Source: a bacterium D16-56
Lineage (GTDB): Bacteria; Bacillota; Clostridia; Lachnospirales; Lachnospiraceae
Direction of reading: 5' to 3'
Length of the DNA: 64,000 nucleotides
NCBI GenBank assembly: GCA_003611875.1
Contig: RAYY01000024.1
Span: 22,757-86,756, forward strand
Each line of letters begins with the position of its first letter. Position 1 is the stretch's first letter. Made by a program: the position numbers and the translations under genes. Under the pieces are notes generated by a model, which saw only the letters and a program-made list of their open reading frames with translations, was not told where the DNA came from and searched no databases. Positions 50,089-58,036 of this stretch are shown one piece after another.

Positions 50089-51765
50089 ATGAGAGAGGAT
50101 GAACGATTTATCATTTACTCCCGCAAGTCTAAATTTACAGGAAAAGGGGAAAGCATTGCCAACCAAGTGGAAATGTGCAGGGCTTATATTCGGATGAGCT
50201 TTGGGGAACAGGCGGCAAGGAATGCCGTTTTATTTGAGGACGAGGGATTTTCCGGCGGGAATCTGGCCCGTCCTCGATTTCAGGAAATGATGAGAACAGT
50301 CCGACGTGAAAAGTATCGGGCTGTGGTAGTCTATCGCCTGGATCGGATCAGCAGAAATATCGGAGATTTTGCAAACCTTATCAAGGAATTGGAAAGCTAT
50401 CAGGTTGATTTTATTTCTGTAAAGGAGCAGTTTGACACCAGCTCTCCCATGGGGCGGGCCATGATGTACATATCCTCTGTGTTCTCGCAGCTGGAGCGGG
50501 AGACCATTGCAGAGCGGATCCGGGATAATCTTCATGAGCTGGCAAAAACAGGGCGATGGCTGGGAGGAAATCCTCCTACTGGTTATGAGTCCCAAAATAT
50601 TACCTCTGTCACCATAGATGGCAGGCAGAAAAAAGCCTGTATGCTTAAGGAGATTCCGGAGGAACTGGATTTGGTGGAGCTGCTGTTTGACAAGTTTGCG
50701 GAATTACAGTCTTTATCACGGCTGGATGCGTTTTTGCTGAAAGGTGGTTTCCACACAAAAAACGGAAATGATTTTTCCAGATTTGCAGTAAAGGGAATCC
50801 TGTCTAATCCTGTCTATATGATTGCAGATGAGGATGCCTGGCAATATTTTCAGCAGCGCAAAATACCAGTATTTGCAGATTCCAGGGAATTTGACGGGAC
50901 ACATGGCATTATGGCTTATAACCGTACCCTGCAGAAAAAGGGAAAGGCTCATCAGGACAATCCTATGGAGGAATGGATTATTGCGGTGGGCAGGCACCAG
51001 GGAAGGATTCCTGGCTCTGTGTGGGTAAAGGTACAGGAAATTTTGGAGAGAAATCGGTCAAAAAATTATAAAAAGCCCAGAAATAACACAGCATTGCTTT
51101 CCGGTATTTTAAAATGCAGGGAATGCGGAAGCTATATGAGGCCCAAGCAGGGAAGACTATTAAAAAACGGAGAGAGGGCCTGGTCTTATGTCTGCACGAA
51201 AAAAGAACGGAGCCAGGGAAGCTGCTGCAGGATGAAAAATCTTAATGGAAGAGAGGCTGACCGGAAAATTCTGGAACAGTTTTCATTGCTTGACGAGAAT
51301 AAACGAGTATTTTTGAGGGAGCTTCAAAAAGGGGAGGGGAGAATAGGAAAAACAGGAGTGTGGAAATGCAAACAAGAGGATAGTCAGGCTCTGAAGGCAG
51401 AAATTAAAACAAATCAGGAGAAGATTCAGCGTCTCGTAGAGATATTGTCAATGGCAGAGAAGGGGACAGAAAAGTATTTCCTTGAACAGATTGATGCGAT
51501 CAGCAGAAAAAACGAGGAGTTAAAGGGGAGGATAACAGAAAAGAAGGAAGATGGTAAACAGGATGAGCCGGATATAAACAGTTTGGCAGAAAAGCTGCTG
51601 TGTTTTGGAAATGTGATCAAGGAAATGACAGTGGAGCAGAAACGGGATGCAGTCAGAATGCTTTTGGAGGATCTGTTTTGGGATGGAGAGGAGGTCCATA
51701 TGGTGCTGGCAGGCGCTGCGTTTCCGGAGAAAATTCTGGGGGAGGGAATCCGGATTGAGTACTAG
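50089..51765 (+). CDS. large serine recombinase (SpoIVCA-like)
   Basis: A 558-residue large serine integrase. The catalytic domain begins REDERFIIYSRKSKFTGKGE (active serine ~11) and contains YRLDRISRNIGDFANLI and SQLERETIAERI. The recombinase domain continues to ~300, followed by a zinc ribbon (CRECGSYMRPKQG, then SCC) and a coiled coil at ~400-520. AAGGAGGC lies eight bases upstream of the ATG at 50089. It ends 93 bases before the C-terminal half of sigK, as expected for the recombinase that excises a sigK-interrupting (skin-type) element in B. subtilis and C. difficile. The other half of sigK is not in the window. Confidence 0.85.
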   Translation: MREDERFIIYSRKSKFTGKGESIANQVEMCRAYIRMSFGEQAARNAVLFEDEGFSGGNLARPRFQEMMRTVRREKYRAVVVYRLDRISRNIGDFANLIKELESYQVDFISVKEQFDTSSPMGRAMMYISSVFSQLERETIAERIRDNLHELAKTGRWLGGNPPTGYESQNITSVTIDGRQKKACMLKEIPEELDLVELLFDKFAELQSLSRLDAFLLKGGFHTKNGNDFSRFAVKGILSNPVYMIADEDAWQYFQQRKIPVFADSREFDGTHGIMAYNRTLQKKGKAHQDNPMEEWIIAVGRHQGRIPGSVWVKVQEILERNRSKNYKKPRNNTALLSGILKCRECGSYMRPKQGRLLKNGERAWSYVCTKKERSQGSCCRMKNLNGREADRKILEQFSLLDENKRVFLRELQKGEGRIGKTGVWKCKQEDSQALKAEIKTNQEKIQRLVEILSMAEKGTEKYFLEQIDAISRKNEELKGRITEKKEDGKQDEPDINSLAEKLLCFGNVIKEMTVEQKRDAVRMLLEDLFWDGEEVHMVLAGAAFPEKILGEGIRIEY

Positions 51766-51857
51766 ATTGGGGCGGTTGAAATTGGAGGAGCAGTGGGGGA
51801 AGTTAAAATCAGGCAGGAAAGTGAAGCTGTCAGGAGAGGATAGAAAATGAAATCCTT

Positions 51858-52211
51858 ATGTTGCTTCGGGCAAGCAAAAAGTATACCAGGGAGGTATCTC
51901 TTTATGAACCCATCGGGGTAGACAAGGACGGGGAGGCAGTCAGCCTGGTGGATGTAATCGAGATGGAAAATAAGGAAGTGCTGGAGGATCTGATTTTGGA
52001 TCAGGATATTCAGGAGCTTTATGAGGCGTACCAGTCCTGTCTCAAGGGACAGGAGAAGGATGTGATCGGAATGCGGTACGGATTGTTTGGGAGGGAGCCT
52101 CGTACCCAGCGAGAGATCGCTGCGGCCTTGGGGATTTCCCGGTCTTATGTAAGCAGGATTGAGAAGAAAGCACTGGGGAAGCTGCGGGAGGAGATGGAGG
52201 GGATCGGGTAA
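51858..52211 (+). CDS. sigK: C-terminal half of sporulation sigma factor sigma-K
   Basis: The product begins MLLRASKKYTREVSLYEPIG and runs through region 3 to region 4 (QREIAAALGISRSYVSRIEK), typical of SigE/SigK. The same frame continues upstream as RIENEI, so the junction falls within the conserved (R)CIENEILM of sigma-K, at the AATGA pentamer 51846-51850 where skin elements recombine in B. subtilis (from memory). Regions 1-2 with the promoter -10 binding helix are missing here. Either the 5' half lies elsewhere and is joined by recombination, or this is a fossil. It would act in the mother cell late in sporulation. Confidence 0.8.
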   Translation: MLLRASKKYTREVSLYEPIGVDKDGEAVSLVDVIEMENKEVLEDLILDQDIQELYEAYQSCLKGQEKDVIGMRYGLFGREPRTQREIAAALGISRSYVSRIEKKALGKLREEMEGIG

Positions 52212-52244
52212 GAGGAACCATTTAATGGGGATAAAGTTAAAAAA

Positions 52245-52288
52245 GAGAAGGAAAAACCCATCTGCAGTTCTTTACAAATGCAGATGGG
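52245..52288 (-). terminator. rho-independent terminator of yhcH paralogue
   Basis: Ten-bp stem CCCATCTGCA / TGCAGATGGG with loop of 12 bases. The minus strand continues with TTTTTCCTTCTCTTTTTT. Confidence 0.75.
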
Positions 52289-52296
52289 CCAATCTG

Positions 52297-52794
52297 TTAG
52301 CAGGCATCCAGAGGCACTTTTACGACGATTTTGCGGATAGGGGCAGGAGCGTCTCCTGTCTGGATGGCCGGAATGTGGACATCCCACGGAAAATAGACAG
52401 CATAGGTTCCTGCTGTCATCTCAATGGTACCTTCTGGGGCAGACGGATTGTTGTGGTAGAATAAAATATCCCGAGGGGTATCTAACAGATCCTCGTCTAC
52501 CTGGCTGCTGCCGTCATCAATATAATATCCGGCCCGCTCCGGTCCGCCGGCAGCTAAAAACTGCACGTCAATATTCTTCCGATGGATTTCCGGGCGGAGA
52601 GTATCTCTGGAGGCAGTAGTAAGATCCAATACTTGAAGGATCATGGGTACCCCGTCTAATTCTATGTCAAATTTACCAGGTTCATGGGAGGCCAGATCCG
52701 TCTCTTTTAAAAAGCGGATCGCACTTTGAAGGGCTTTCGGCAGCATGGCAATCTGCTGATCTATCATGGTGTTATGTATGTTTCCGTAAAACAT
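52297..52794 (-). CDS. YhcH/YjgK/YiaL-family protein
   Basis: A 165-residue cupin-like protein of the DUF386 family, which includes sugar anomerase-type proteins and the EbgC subunit. The pattern HRKNIDVQFLAAGGPERAGY, FYHNNPSAPEG and YFPWDVHIPAIQTGD (with the metal-binding-like His/Glu/Asp) is typical. It is divergent from a second family member at 53010. Likely role: handling a sugar or sialic-acid-type aldose; no partner genes are visible. Confidence 0.85.
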   Translation of the reverse strand: MFYGNIHNTMIDQQIAMLPKALQSAIRFLKETDLASHEPGKFDIELDGVPMILQVLDLTTASRDTLRPEIHRKNIDVQFLAAGGPERAGYYIDDGSSQVDEDLLDTPRDILFYHNNPSAPEGTIEMTAGTYAVYFPWDVHIPAIQTGDAPAPIRKIVVKVPLDAC

Positions 52795-53009
52795 GAATAT
52801 TCTCCTTTATCTTTATTTTTCTATTTTTATTTTAACATGATTTGTGTAAAAAGCAATGGAAAAACAGAAGAATATCCATCTTTGCTGGAAAAGATAACAA
52901 AAAAACAGTTGCAAACCGGAATTTAATATGTTACCTTGTATATATAAGAACACCAGAAAGGCAGAGTACAGAATCTTGAAGGAATGCCTAAAATAAGGAG
53001 GATGTTGAA

Positions 53010-53462
53010 ATGCTTTTTGCAAACATTAAAATCGCAGAAAAGTACAATTATCTGGAGGAGAAGTTTACAGCAGCCTATAAGTGGCTGGAGAAGACAGATC
53101 TTTCTGCTCTTGCAGTAGGGAGCTACCCGATTCTGGGGGATACAGTGGTGGCGAATATTCAGGAATATACGACTATTAAGCCGGAAGAAGGATATTTTGA
53201 GACCCATGAGAAGTTTTTTGATATTCAGTATGTCGTGTCCGGGAAGGAGCAGTTTGGGTTCTGTAAGAGGGACGGGCTTGTGGTAAGGGAGCGCATTGAG
53301 GAGAATGACCTGATTTTTTATGAGGAGCCTGCGCTTAGCGGAACGGTACTGCTGGAGGCCGGTGATTTGATTGTGGTGGCTCCGGAGGATGCCCATAAGC
53401 CAAGATGTCAGGCAGCAGGACCGGAAGCAGTAAAAAAGGTTGTTGTGAAAGTGGCTGTGTAA
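53010..53462 (+). CDS. YhcH/YjgK/YiaL-family protein
   Basis: A 150-residue member of the same family (THEKFFDIQYVVSGKEQFGF, then VVAPEDAHKPRCQAAGPEAV), with conserved H/E/D positions matching those of the 52297 gene but with low overall identity by eye. AAGGAGGATG precedes the ATG. It is followed by a strong terminator. Two divergent paralogues suggest different substrates or conditions. Confidence 0.85.
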   Translation: MLFANIKIAEKYNYLEEKFTAAYKWLEKTDLSALAVGSYPILGDTVVANIQEYTTIKPEEGYFETHEKFFDIQYVVSGKEQFGFCKRDGLVVRERIEENDLIFYEEPALSGTVLLEAGDLIVVAPEDAHKPRCQAAGPEAVKKVVVKVAV

Positions 53463-53514
53463 AGAAATCAGGTTTATCATGAGTCAGTCTGGCTGAACGG
53501 TTATGATATTTTTA

Positions 53515-53550
53515 TGGCGGATTTACCTTTTCGGAAATCCGCCATTTTTG
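53515..53550 (+). terminator. rho-independent terminator
   Basis: Eleven-bp perfect stem ATGGCGGATTT / AAATCCGCCAT, loop of ten bases, then TTTTTG. Confidence 0.85.
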
Positions 53551-53621
53551 ACTGTTTGATATTTTTCGGCAATCATATGCAGGAGCAGATTTATTTGCCA
53601 AATGATTGGGAGCTGCTGTGG

Positions 53622-54536
53622 TTATTTGCGGCGTTCCTCCATGGCGTGAACCAGTTCCACGATCATTTCATGAGTAGGAGCAGGCACACCGCATTTTTTT
53701 GAGGCGCGGACTACAGAGCCGCTGATAGTGTTGACCTCGGTTTTGCGTCCGTCGCGGAGATCGGCACAAATAGAGGTAATGCCTTCTGGAGAGTTCAGGG
53801 AGGTCTGGCGGACCTTTTCGGTAATCTCCTCTTCATCTGCCTCTAGTCCCAGCCCGTGAGCAACTGCAACCGCTTCATGGATAAGCTGTTTTGTAATGGC
53901 CCATGCATGTTCATTGCCGGCAATAAAGCCCATGGGAACCTGCAAAACGCCGGTAACGGCGCTGAGGGATACATTGGTAAAAAGCTTGTTCCAGATAAGC
54001 TGGCGGATGTTCTCGTGGATATTGCCCTGGAAACCGCAGGAGTCCAGGCATTCCTTCAGCTTGGGGAGGAAATTCTCTTGATCCTCGGTAAGCATTCCGA
54101 TATTGGTCTTGCCGCTTCCGCCGCGGCGCACATGGCCCAGTCCCAGAACAGCGCCATTGTCCTCCGTGGTGCCGATGATGATCCGGTTTTCCGGAGCAAA
54201 TTCTGCCAGAATATCTTCGTGTCCAGAGCCGTTCTGCAGGGTCATAAGATAGGTGCCAGGACCGATAATGCCTTTGTTGCTGCTTAGAGCAGCTTTGGAG
54301 AACAGGGATTTGACAAACAGGATCACCAGATCCACTGGGGCTATGCCCTGGGTGGAGGTGACAGCAGTGGGGTGATAGGTTACGTCCCCGCCGTCTTCCT
54401 GCAGGATCAGTCCGTTCTGATTAATGTGATCTACAACAGTTTGATTGGTGTCGATGAGATATACGTCATTGTGCAGGGATAAATGTCCGCCGTAGATGGA
54501 GCCCATGGCTCCGGCGCCGATAACTGCGATTCTCAT
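53622..54536 (-). CDS. ketopantoate reductase-family (ApbA/PanE) oxidoreductase
   Basis: A 304-residue NADPH-dependent reductase. GAGAMGSIYGGHL is the nucleotide-binding loop, LVILFVKSLFSKAAL holds the family VK, LMTLQNGSGHED follows, and the catalytic Lys lies in IWNKLFTNVSLSAVTG. The C-terminal helical domain includes NSPEGITSICADLRDGRKTE (typical NTISG segment). Reduction of 2-dehydropantoate to pantoate is possible, but paralogues reduce other keto acids. It lies near a cyclase-family gene on the same strand. Confidence 0.85.
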   Translation of the reverse strand: MRIAVIGAGAMGSIYGGHLSLHNDVYLIDTNQTVVDHINQNGLILQEDGGDVTYHPTAVTSTQGIAPVDLVILFVKSLFSKAALSSNKGIIGPGTYLMTLQNGSGHEDILAEFAPENRIIIGTTEDNGAVLGLGHVRRGGSGKTNIGMLTEDQENFLPKLKECLDSCGFQGNIHENIRQLIWNKLFTNVSLSAVTGVLQVPMGFIAGNEHAWAITKQLIHEAVAVAHGLGLEADEEEITEKVRQTSLNSPEGITSICADLRDGRKTEVNTISGSVVRASKKCGVPAPTHEMIVELVHAMEERRK

Positions 54537-54571
54537 AATATCCTCCCTTTCCGGTATGTTATACTAGTATA

Positions 54572-54603
54572 GACCTGTCATGAATCCTTGTTCACGACAG
54601 GTC
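54572..54603. terminator. hairpin between cyclase and ketopantoate-reductase genes
   Basis: GACCTGTC pairs with GACAGGTC, with inner TGAA/TTCA; a short palindrome TATACTAGTATA precedes it. There is no T-tract, so it may be a regulatory hairpin rather than a terminator. Confidence 0.35.
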
Positions 54604-54619
54604 CCTGGAAAATTATGTT

Positions 54620-55306
54620 TTAGGAAAATTCAGCCAGTCCTTCGATTGCATAGGCGCGGATGGGACATGAATCCAACCCCTTGATGGGAAGGGGGCTGTA
54701 GGACATGAAGAATACATCCTTATTCAGCTCATTTAAGTTCTGAAGAACCTCCAAAAATACGATGTTCTCTGCCATTAAGATGTCGTGGAAGGGCTTTACG
54801 TCCTCATTGCAGTTTTCAATGGATACGCCGTCGCCAAAGCCTACACATTTTACCTTGTGGTCACGGAACCAAACAGCACTCTCTCCATTTACCAAAAGAC
54901 GCTTGTCTTCATCCGTGTTGGTCTTAGGGGTAAACGGCGGAATCCGATAAGAGGAGTCAATAATAACAATGTCACCCTCTTGAATCTTTCCGGCAGTAGC
55001 CCGGTCAAGGTCTGCCGCCGAGATATGGGTGCGGGGAGCAACAGTGTCCTTAAAGTCCACATAAATAGCCCTTCCCAGGAAAGTGGTCAAAGGCAGATCT
55101 GCAACGCTTGGCCAATTATCGTCGTGGTGATAGGGACATTCGCAGTGGGTTCCCAGATGGCTGGTCAGATCCATGATAGTGTGGAAATCCGGAATCGGAC
55201 CGCCGGTATTAAAGCGGGTCAGTCCACAGCGGCGGGACTCGGTTTTGGGATCCAGGACCTTGGTTAAATCGACGATTCTCAAATTTCCTAATTGATAAAC
55301 GCTCAT
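54620..55306 (-). CDS. cyclase-family (kynurenine formamidase-like) hydrolase
   Basis: A 228-residue metal hydrolase of the cyclase/PF04199 family. The metal motif HxGTHxxxPxH is seen as SHLGTHCECPYHHDD, and FVDF/FKDTVAP plus GDIVIIDSSYRIPPF follow. Members open amide or cyclic bonds. The C-terminus reads MSYSPLPIKGLDSCPIRAYA, normal for the family. It is upstream of the ketopantoate-reductase-like gene on the same strand with 83 bases between. The substrate is unknown. Confidence 0.85.
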   Translation of the reverse strand: MSVYQLGNLRIVDLTKVLDPKTESRRCGLTRFNTGGPIPDFHTIMDLTSHLGTHCECPYHHDDNWPSVADLPLTTFLGRAIYVDFKDTVAPRTHISAADLDRATAGKIQEGDIVIIDSSYRIPPFTPKTNTDEDKRLLVNGESAVWFRDHKVKCVGFGDGVSIENCNEDVKPFHDILMAENIVFLEVLQNLNELNKDVFFMSYSPLPIKGLDSCPIRAYAIEGLAEFS

Positions 55307-55450
55307 GATAAAATACCTCCTGAATGAAATGATTGATAGTGATTTTGGTATTATTATACAGTATGCGGGTGGGATGGGTCAAGTGTTTTTGATGTATATA
55401 AGTTGGGCTTCAGATTGGTAGTATGAACATAAATTAAAGCGATTTTGTTA

Positions 55451-55479
55451 TTGTTTTATCAACTTATTCCGTTTATAAT
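55451..55479 (+). promoter_or_regulatory. sigma-A promoter of galE
   Basis: TTGTTT, a 17-base spacer, then TATAAT, about 90 bases before the ATG. Confidence 0.65.
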
Positions 55480-55565
55480 ATAGGGAAAGGCTTTTGGGTA
55501 CCCTAAGCACAGAACATGGGGACTGTGTCTGGCAGGAAAAGCCGTATGAGAAGGAGGAATAAGAC

Positions 55566-56588
55566 ATGGCAACTATTTTAGTTACAGGCGGGGCAGGTTA
55601 TATTGGCAGCCATACCTGTGTGGAGCTTTTAAATGCAGGGTATGATGTTGTTGTGGTGGACAATCTTTGTAATTCCTGTAAAGAGTCATTAAAGCGGGTG
55701 GAAGAAATTACCGGAAAATCCGTAACCTTTTATGAGGTAGATCTTTTGGACAAGCCGGCGCTTGACCAGGTATTTGATAATGAAAGGATTGACGGGGTTA
55801 TCCATTTTGCCGGTCTGAAAGCCGTAGGGGAATCTGTGTACAAACCGCTGGAATATTACCATAACAACATTACCGGCACCCTGATTCTCTGTGATTCCAT
55901 GAGAAACCATGGTGTGAAGAGTATTGTATTTAGTTCCTCTGCTACGGTATACGGCGATCCGGCATTTATTCCGATTACTGAAGAATGTCCTAAGGGAGCA
56001 ATCACCAATCCTTATGGACAGACCAAGGGAATGCTGGAGCAGATTCTCACAGATCTGCACACGGCAGATCCGGAGTGGAAGGTTATGCTTCTTCGGTATT
56101 TCAATCCCATCGGAGCTCACAAGACCGGAAGAATCGGCGAGAATCCAAGAGGAATTCCCAACAATCTGCTGCCCTACATCACCCAAGTGGCCGTAGGCAA
56201 GCTGGTTTGCCTGGGGGTATTTGGAAACGACTACGATACACCGGATGGCACCTGTGTTCGGGATTATATTCATGTGGTTGACCTGGCGGACGGTCATGTA
56301 AAGGCTCTCAATAAAATGGCAGGAGAGAACGGAGGCGTCTGGATCTACAATCTGGGAACCGGCACAGGATACAGCGTTCTGGATGTGATCAATGCGTTTG
56401 AGGAAGCCAATGACTTAAAGATCAACTATGTGTTTAAGGATCGCCGCGCAGGGGATATTCCTTCCTGCTATGCAGATCCGGCTAAGGCAGAGAGAGAACT
56501 GGGGTGGAAGGCTCAATATGGGATTCGAGAGATGTGTGAGGATTCCTGGAGATGGCAGAAGAACAATCCGAATGGGTATGAGGAATAG
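55566..56588 (+). CDS. galE: UDP-glucose 4-epimerase
   Basis: A 340-residue extended short-chain dehydrogenase. GGAGYIGSHTCVELL is the NAD loop, SSSATVYGDP holds the catalytic Ser, NPYGQTKGMLE holds the YxxxK, and RYFNPIGAH and HVVDLADGHVKAL are GalE blocks. It interconverts UDP-glucose and UDP-galactose. AAGGAGGAATAAGAC precedes the ATG. Expressed from a good sigma-A-like promoter and ended by a GC hairpin. Confidence 0.96.
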   Translation: MATILVTGGAGYIGSHTCVELLNAGYDVVVVDNLCNSCKESLKRVEEITGKSVTFYEVDLLDKPALDQVFDNERIDGVIHFAGLKAVGESVYKPLEYYHNNITGTLILCDSMRNHGVKSIVFSSSATVYGDPAFIPITEECPKGAITNPYGQTKGMLEQILTDLHTADPEWKVMLLRYFNPIGAHKTGRIGENPRGIPNNLLPYITQVAVGKLVCLGVFGNDYDTPDGTCVRDYIHVVDLADGHVKALNKMAGENGGVWIYNLGTGTGYSVLDVINAFEEANDLKINYVFKDRRAGDIPSCYADPAKAERELGWKAQYGIREMCEDSWRWQKNNPNGYEE

Positions 56589-56640
56589 GCCATAGATATG
56601 GCAGGGACAGACAGCGGTATTGTCTGAAATGAAGAATCAA

Positions 56641-56682
56641 AGGGGCTGCTGCGAAATTTGGTATTTGCGGCAGCCCCTTTTA
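56641..56682 (+). terminator. rho-independent terminator of galE
   Basis: AGGGGCTGCTGC pairs with GCGGCAGCCCCT (one G-U), followed by TTTT. Confidence 0.85.
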
Positions 56683-56807
56683 CAGCAGCACGCAGGTGGG
56701 GAAGCGGCTGCTTTTTTATGGGAAAAGGGCGGAGGAAAAACGTTTCACCCATACCATTTTGTGCTGTAAAGCGTACACAGCATGAAGGAAAAAATGAGCG
56801 AAAACGT

Positions 56808-57836
56808 TTAAACAGCGTCTGCAATATCATACAGAAGCTGTTTGGAGGCTTCCCAGCCTAAGCAGGGGTCTGTGATAGACTTGCCGTAACAGTGCTCTCC
56901 AATGTTTTGGATTCCTGGTTCAATATAGCTTTCAATCATAACGCCCTTTACAAACTGATGAATATCGTTCGAATGTCTGCGGCTGTGAAGCACTTCCTTG
57001 ACAATACGAATTTGTTCTGCATATTGCTTGTTGGAATTAGAATGGTTGGCATCCACAATGCAGGCAGGATTATTCAGATTCCGCTCCATATACAGCTTAT
57101 GGAGAAGAATCAGATCCTCATAGTGATAGTTGGGCAGACATTGGCCATGCTTATTGACAGCTCCCCGCAGAATCGTGTGGGTCCAAGGGTTGCCTGCAGT
57201 TCTGACTTCCCAGTCACGCATAATAAATTCATGCCCGCTTTGAGCCGCTTTTACAGAATTCAGCATTACAGTAAGGTCGCCGCTGGTAGGATTTTTCATA
57301 CCCACCGGCACATGGCACCCGCTGGATACCAGACGATGCTGCTGGTTTTCTACAGAACGGGCACCTACGGCAATGTAGGACATAATATCATCCAGATAAC
57401 TGACATTGTCCGGGTAGAGCATCTCATCCGCAGTGGAGAGTCCGGTTTCCTGTAAAACCCGCATGTGGACATGACGGATCGCATGAAGTCCGTCTGCCAT
57501 GCTGGGACGTTTTTCCGGGTCCGGCTGGTGAAGCATACCTTTGTAGCCCTCGCCGGTAGTCCGCGGCTTGTTGGTGTATACCCGAGGGATGATCAGCAGC
57601 TTATCCTGGGTGTCTTCCTGGATTTTGACAAGGCGGCTCACATAGTCCAGCACAGAATCTTCATTGTCTGCAGAGCAGGGACCGATAATAACCAGGAATT
57701 TCTCGCTGTCACCAGAAATGATTTTTTTAACCTCCTGATCCCGCTGTGCTTTTATCAGGACACATTCCGCAGGAAGGGGAAACTGCTCTTTGATCTCTGC
57801 CGGAGTCGGCAGTTTGTTGATAAATTCAAATCCCAT
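56808..57836 (-). CDS. 3-deoxy-7-phosphoheptulonate synthase (class I DAHP synthase)
   Basis: A 342-residue AroF/G/H-type enzyme that condenses phosphoenolpyruvate and erythrose 4-phosphate at the start of the aromatic pathway. Family blocks are VIIGPCSADNEDSVLDYVSR, RVYTNKPRTTGEGYKGML, GARSVENQQHRLVSSG and DANHSNSNKQYAEQI (metal site). GAGGAAAAAATT precedes the ATG. No other aro genes are nearby. Which aromatic amino acid inhibits it cannot be read from the sequence. Confidence 0.94.
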   Translation of the reverse strand: MGFEFINKLPTPAEIKEQFPLPAECVLIKAQRDQEVKKIISGDSEKFLVIIGPCSADNEDSVLDYVSRLVKIQEDTQDKLLIIPRVYTNKPRTTGEGYKGMLHQPDPEKRPSMADGLHAIRHVHMRVLQETGLSTADEMLYPDNVSYLDDIMSYIAVGARSVENQQHRLVSSGCHVPVGMKNPTSGDLTVMLNSVKAAQSGHEFIMRDWEVRTAGNPWTHTILRGAVNKHGQCLPNYHYEDLILLHKLYMERNLNNPACIVDANHSNSNKQYAEQIRIVKEVLHSRRHSNDIHQFVKGVMIESYIEPGIQNIGEHCYGKSITDPCLGWEASKQLLYDIADAV

Positions 57837-58036
57837 AATTTTTTCCTCACATTTCTGCAGCAGATCAGGTGTACCTGCTCAAATATTTACGAGGGTGTTG
57901 TGCAAAGGTCCCTTAACTGCGCATATTTTGGGCAAATAAGGCTGACAAAACTGCTGTCGGCTCTACTCTGCCTTTGGTTTTCTGGTTTCTGTTTTTTCCA
58001 CTTAATGTCGGCGAATCATTTGATTCACAGGTATAT

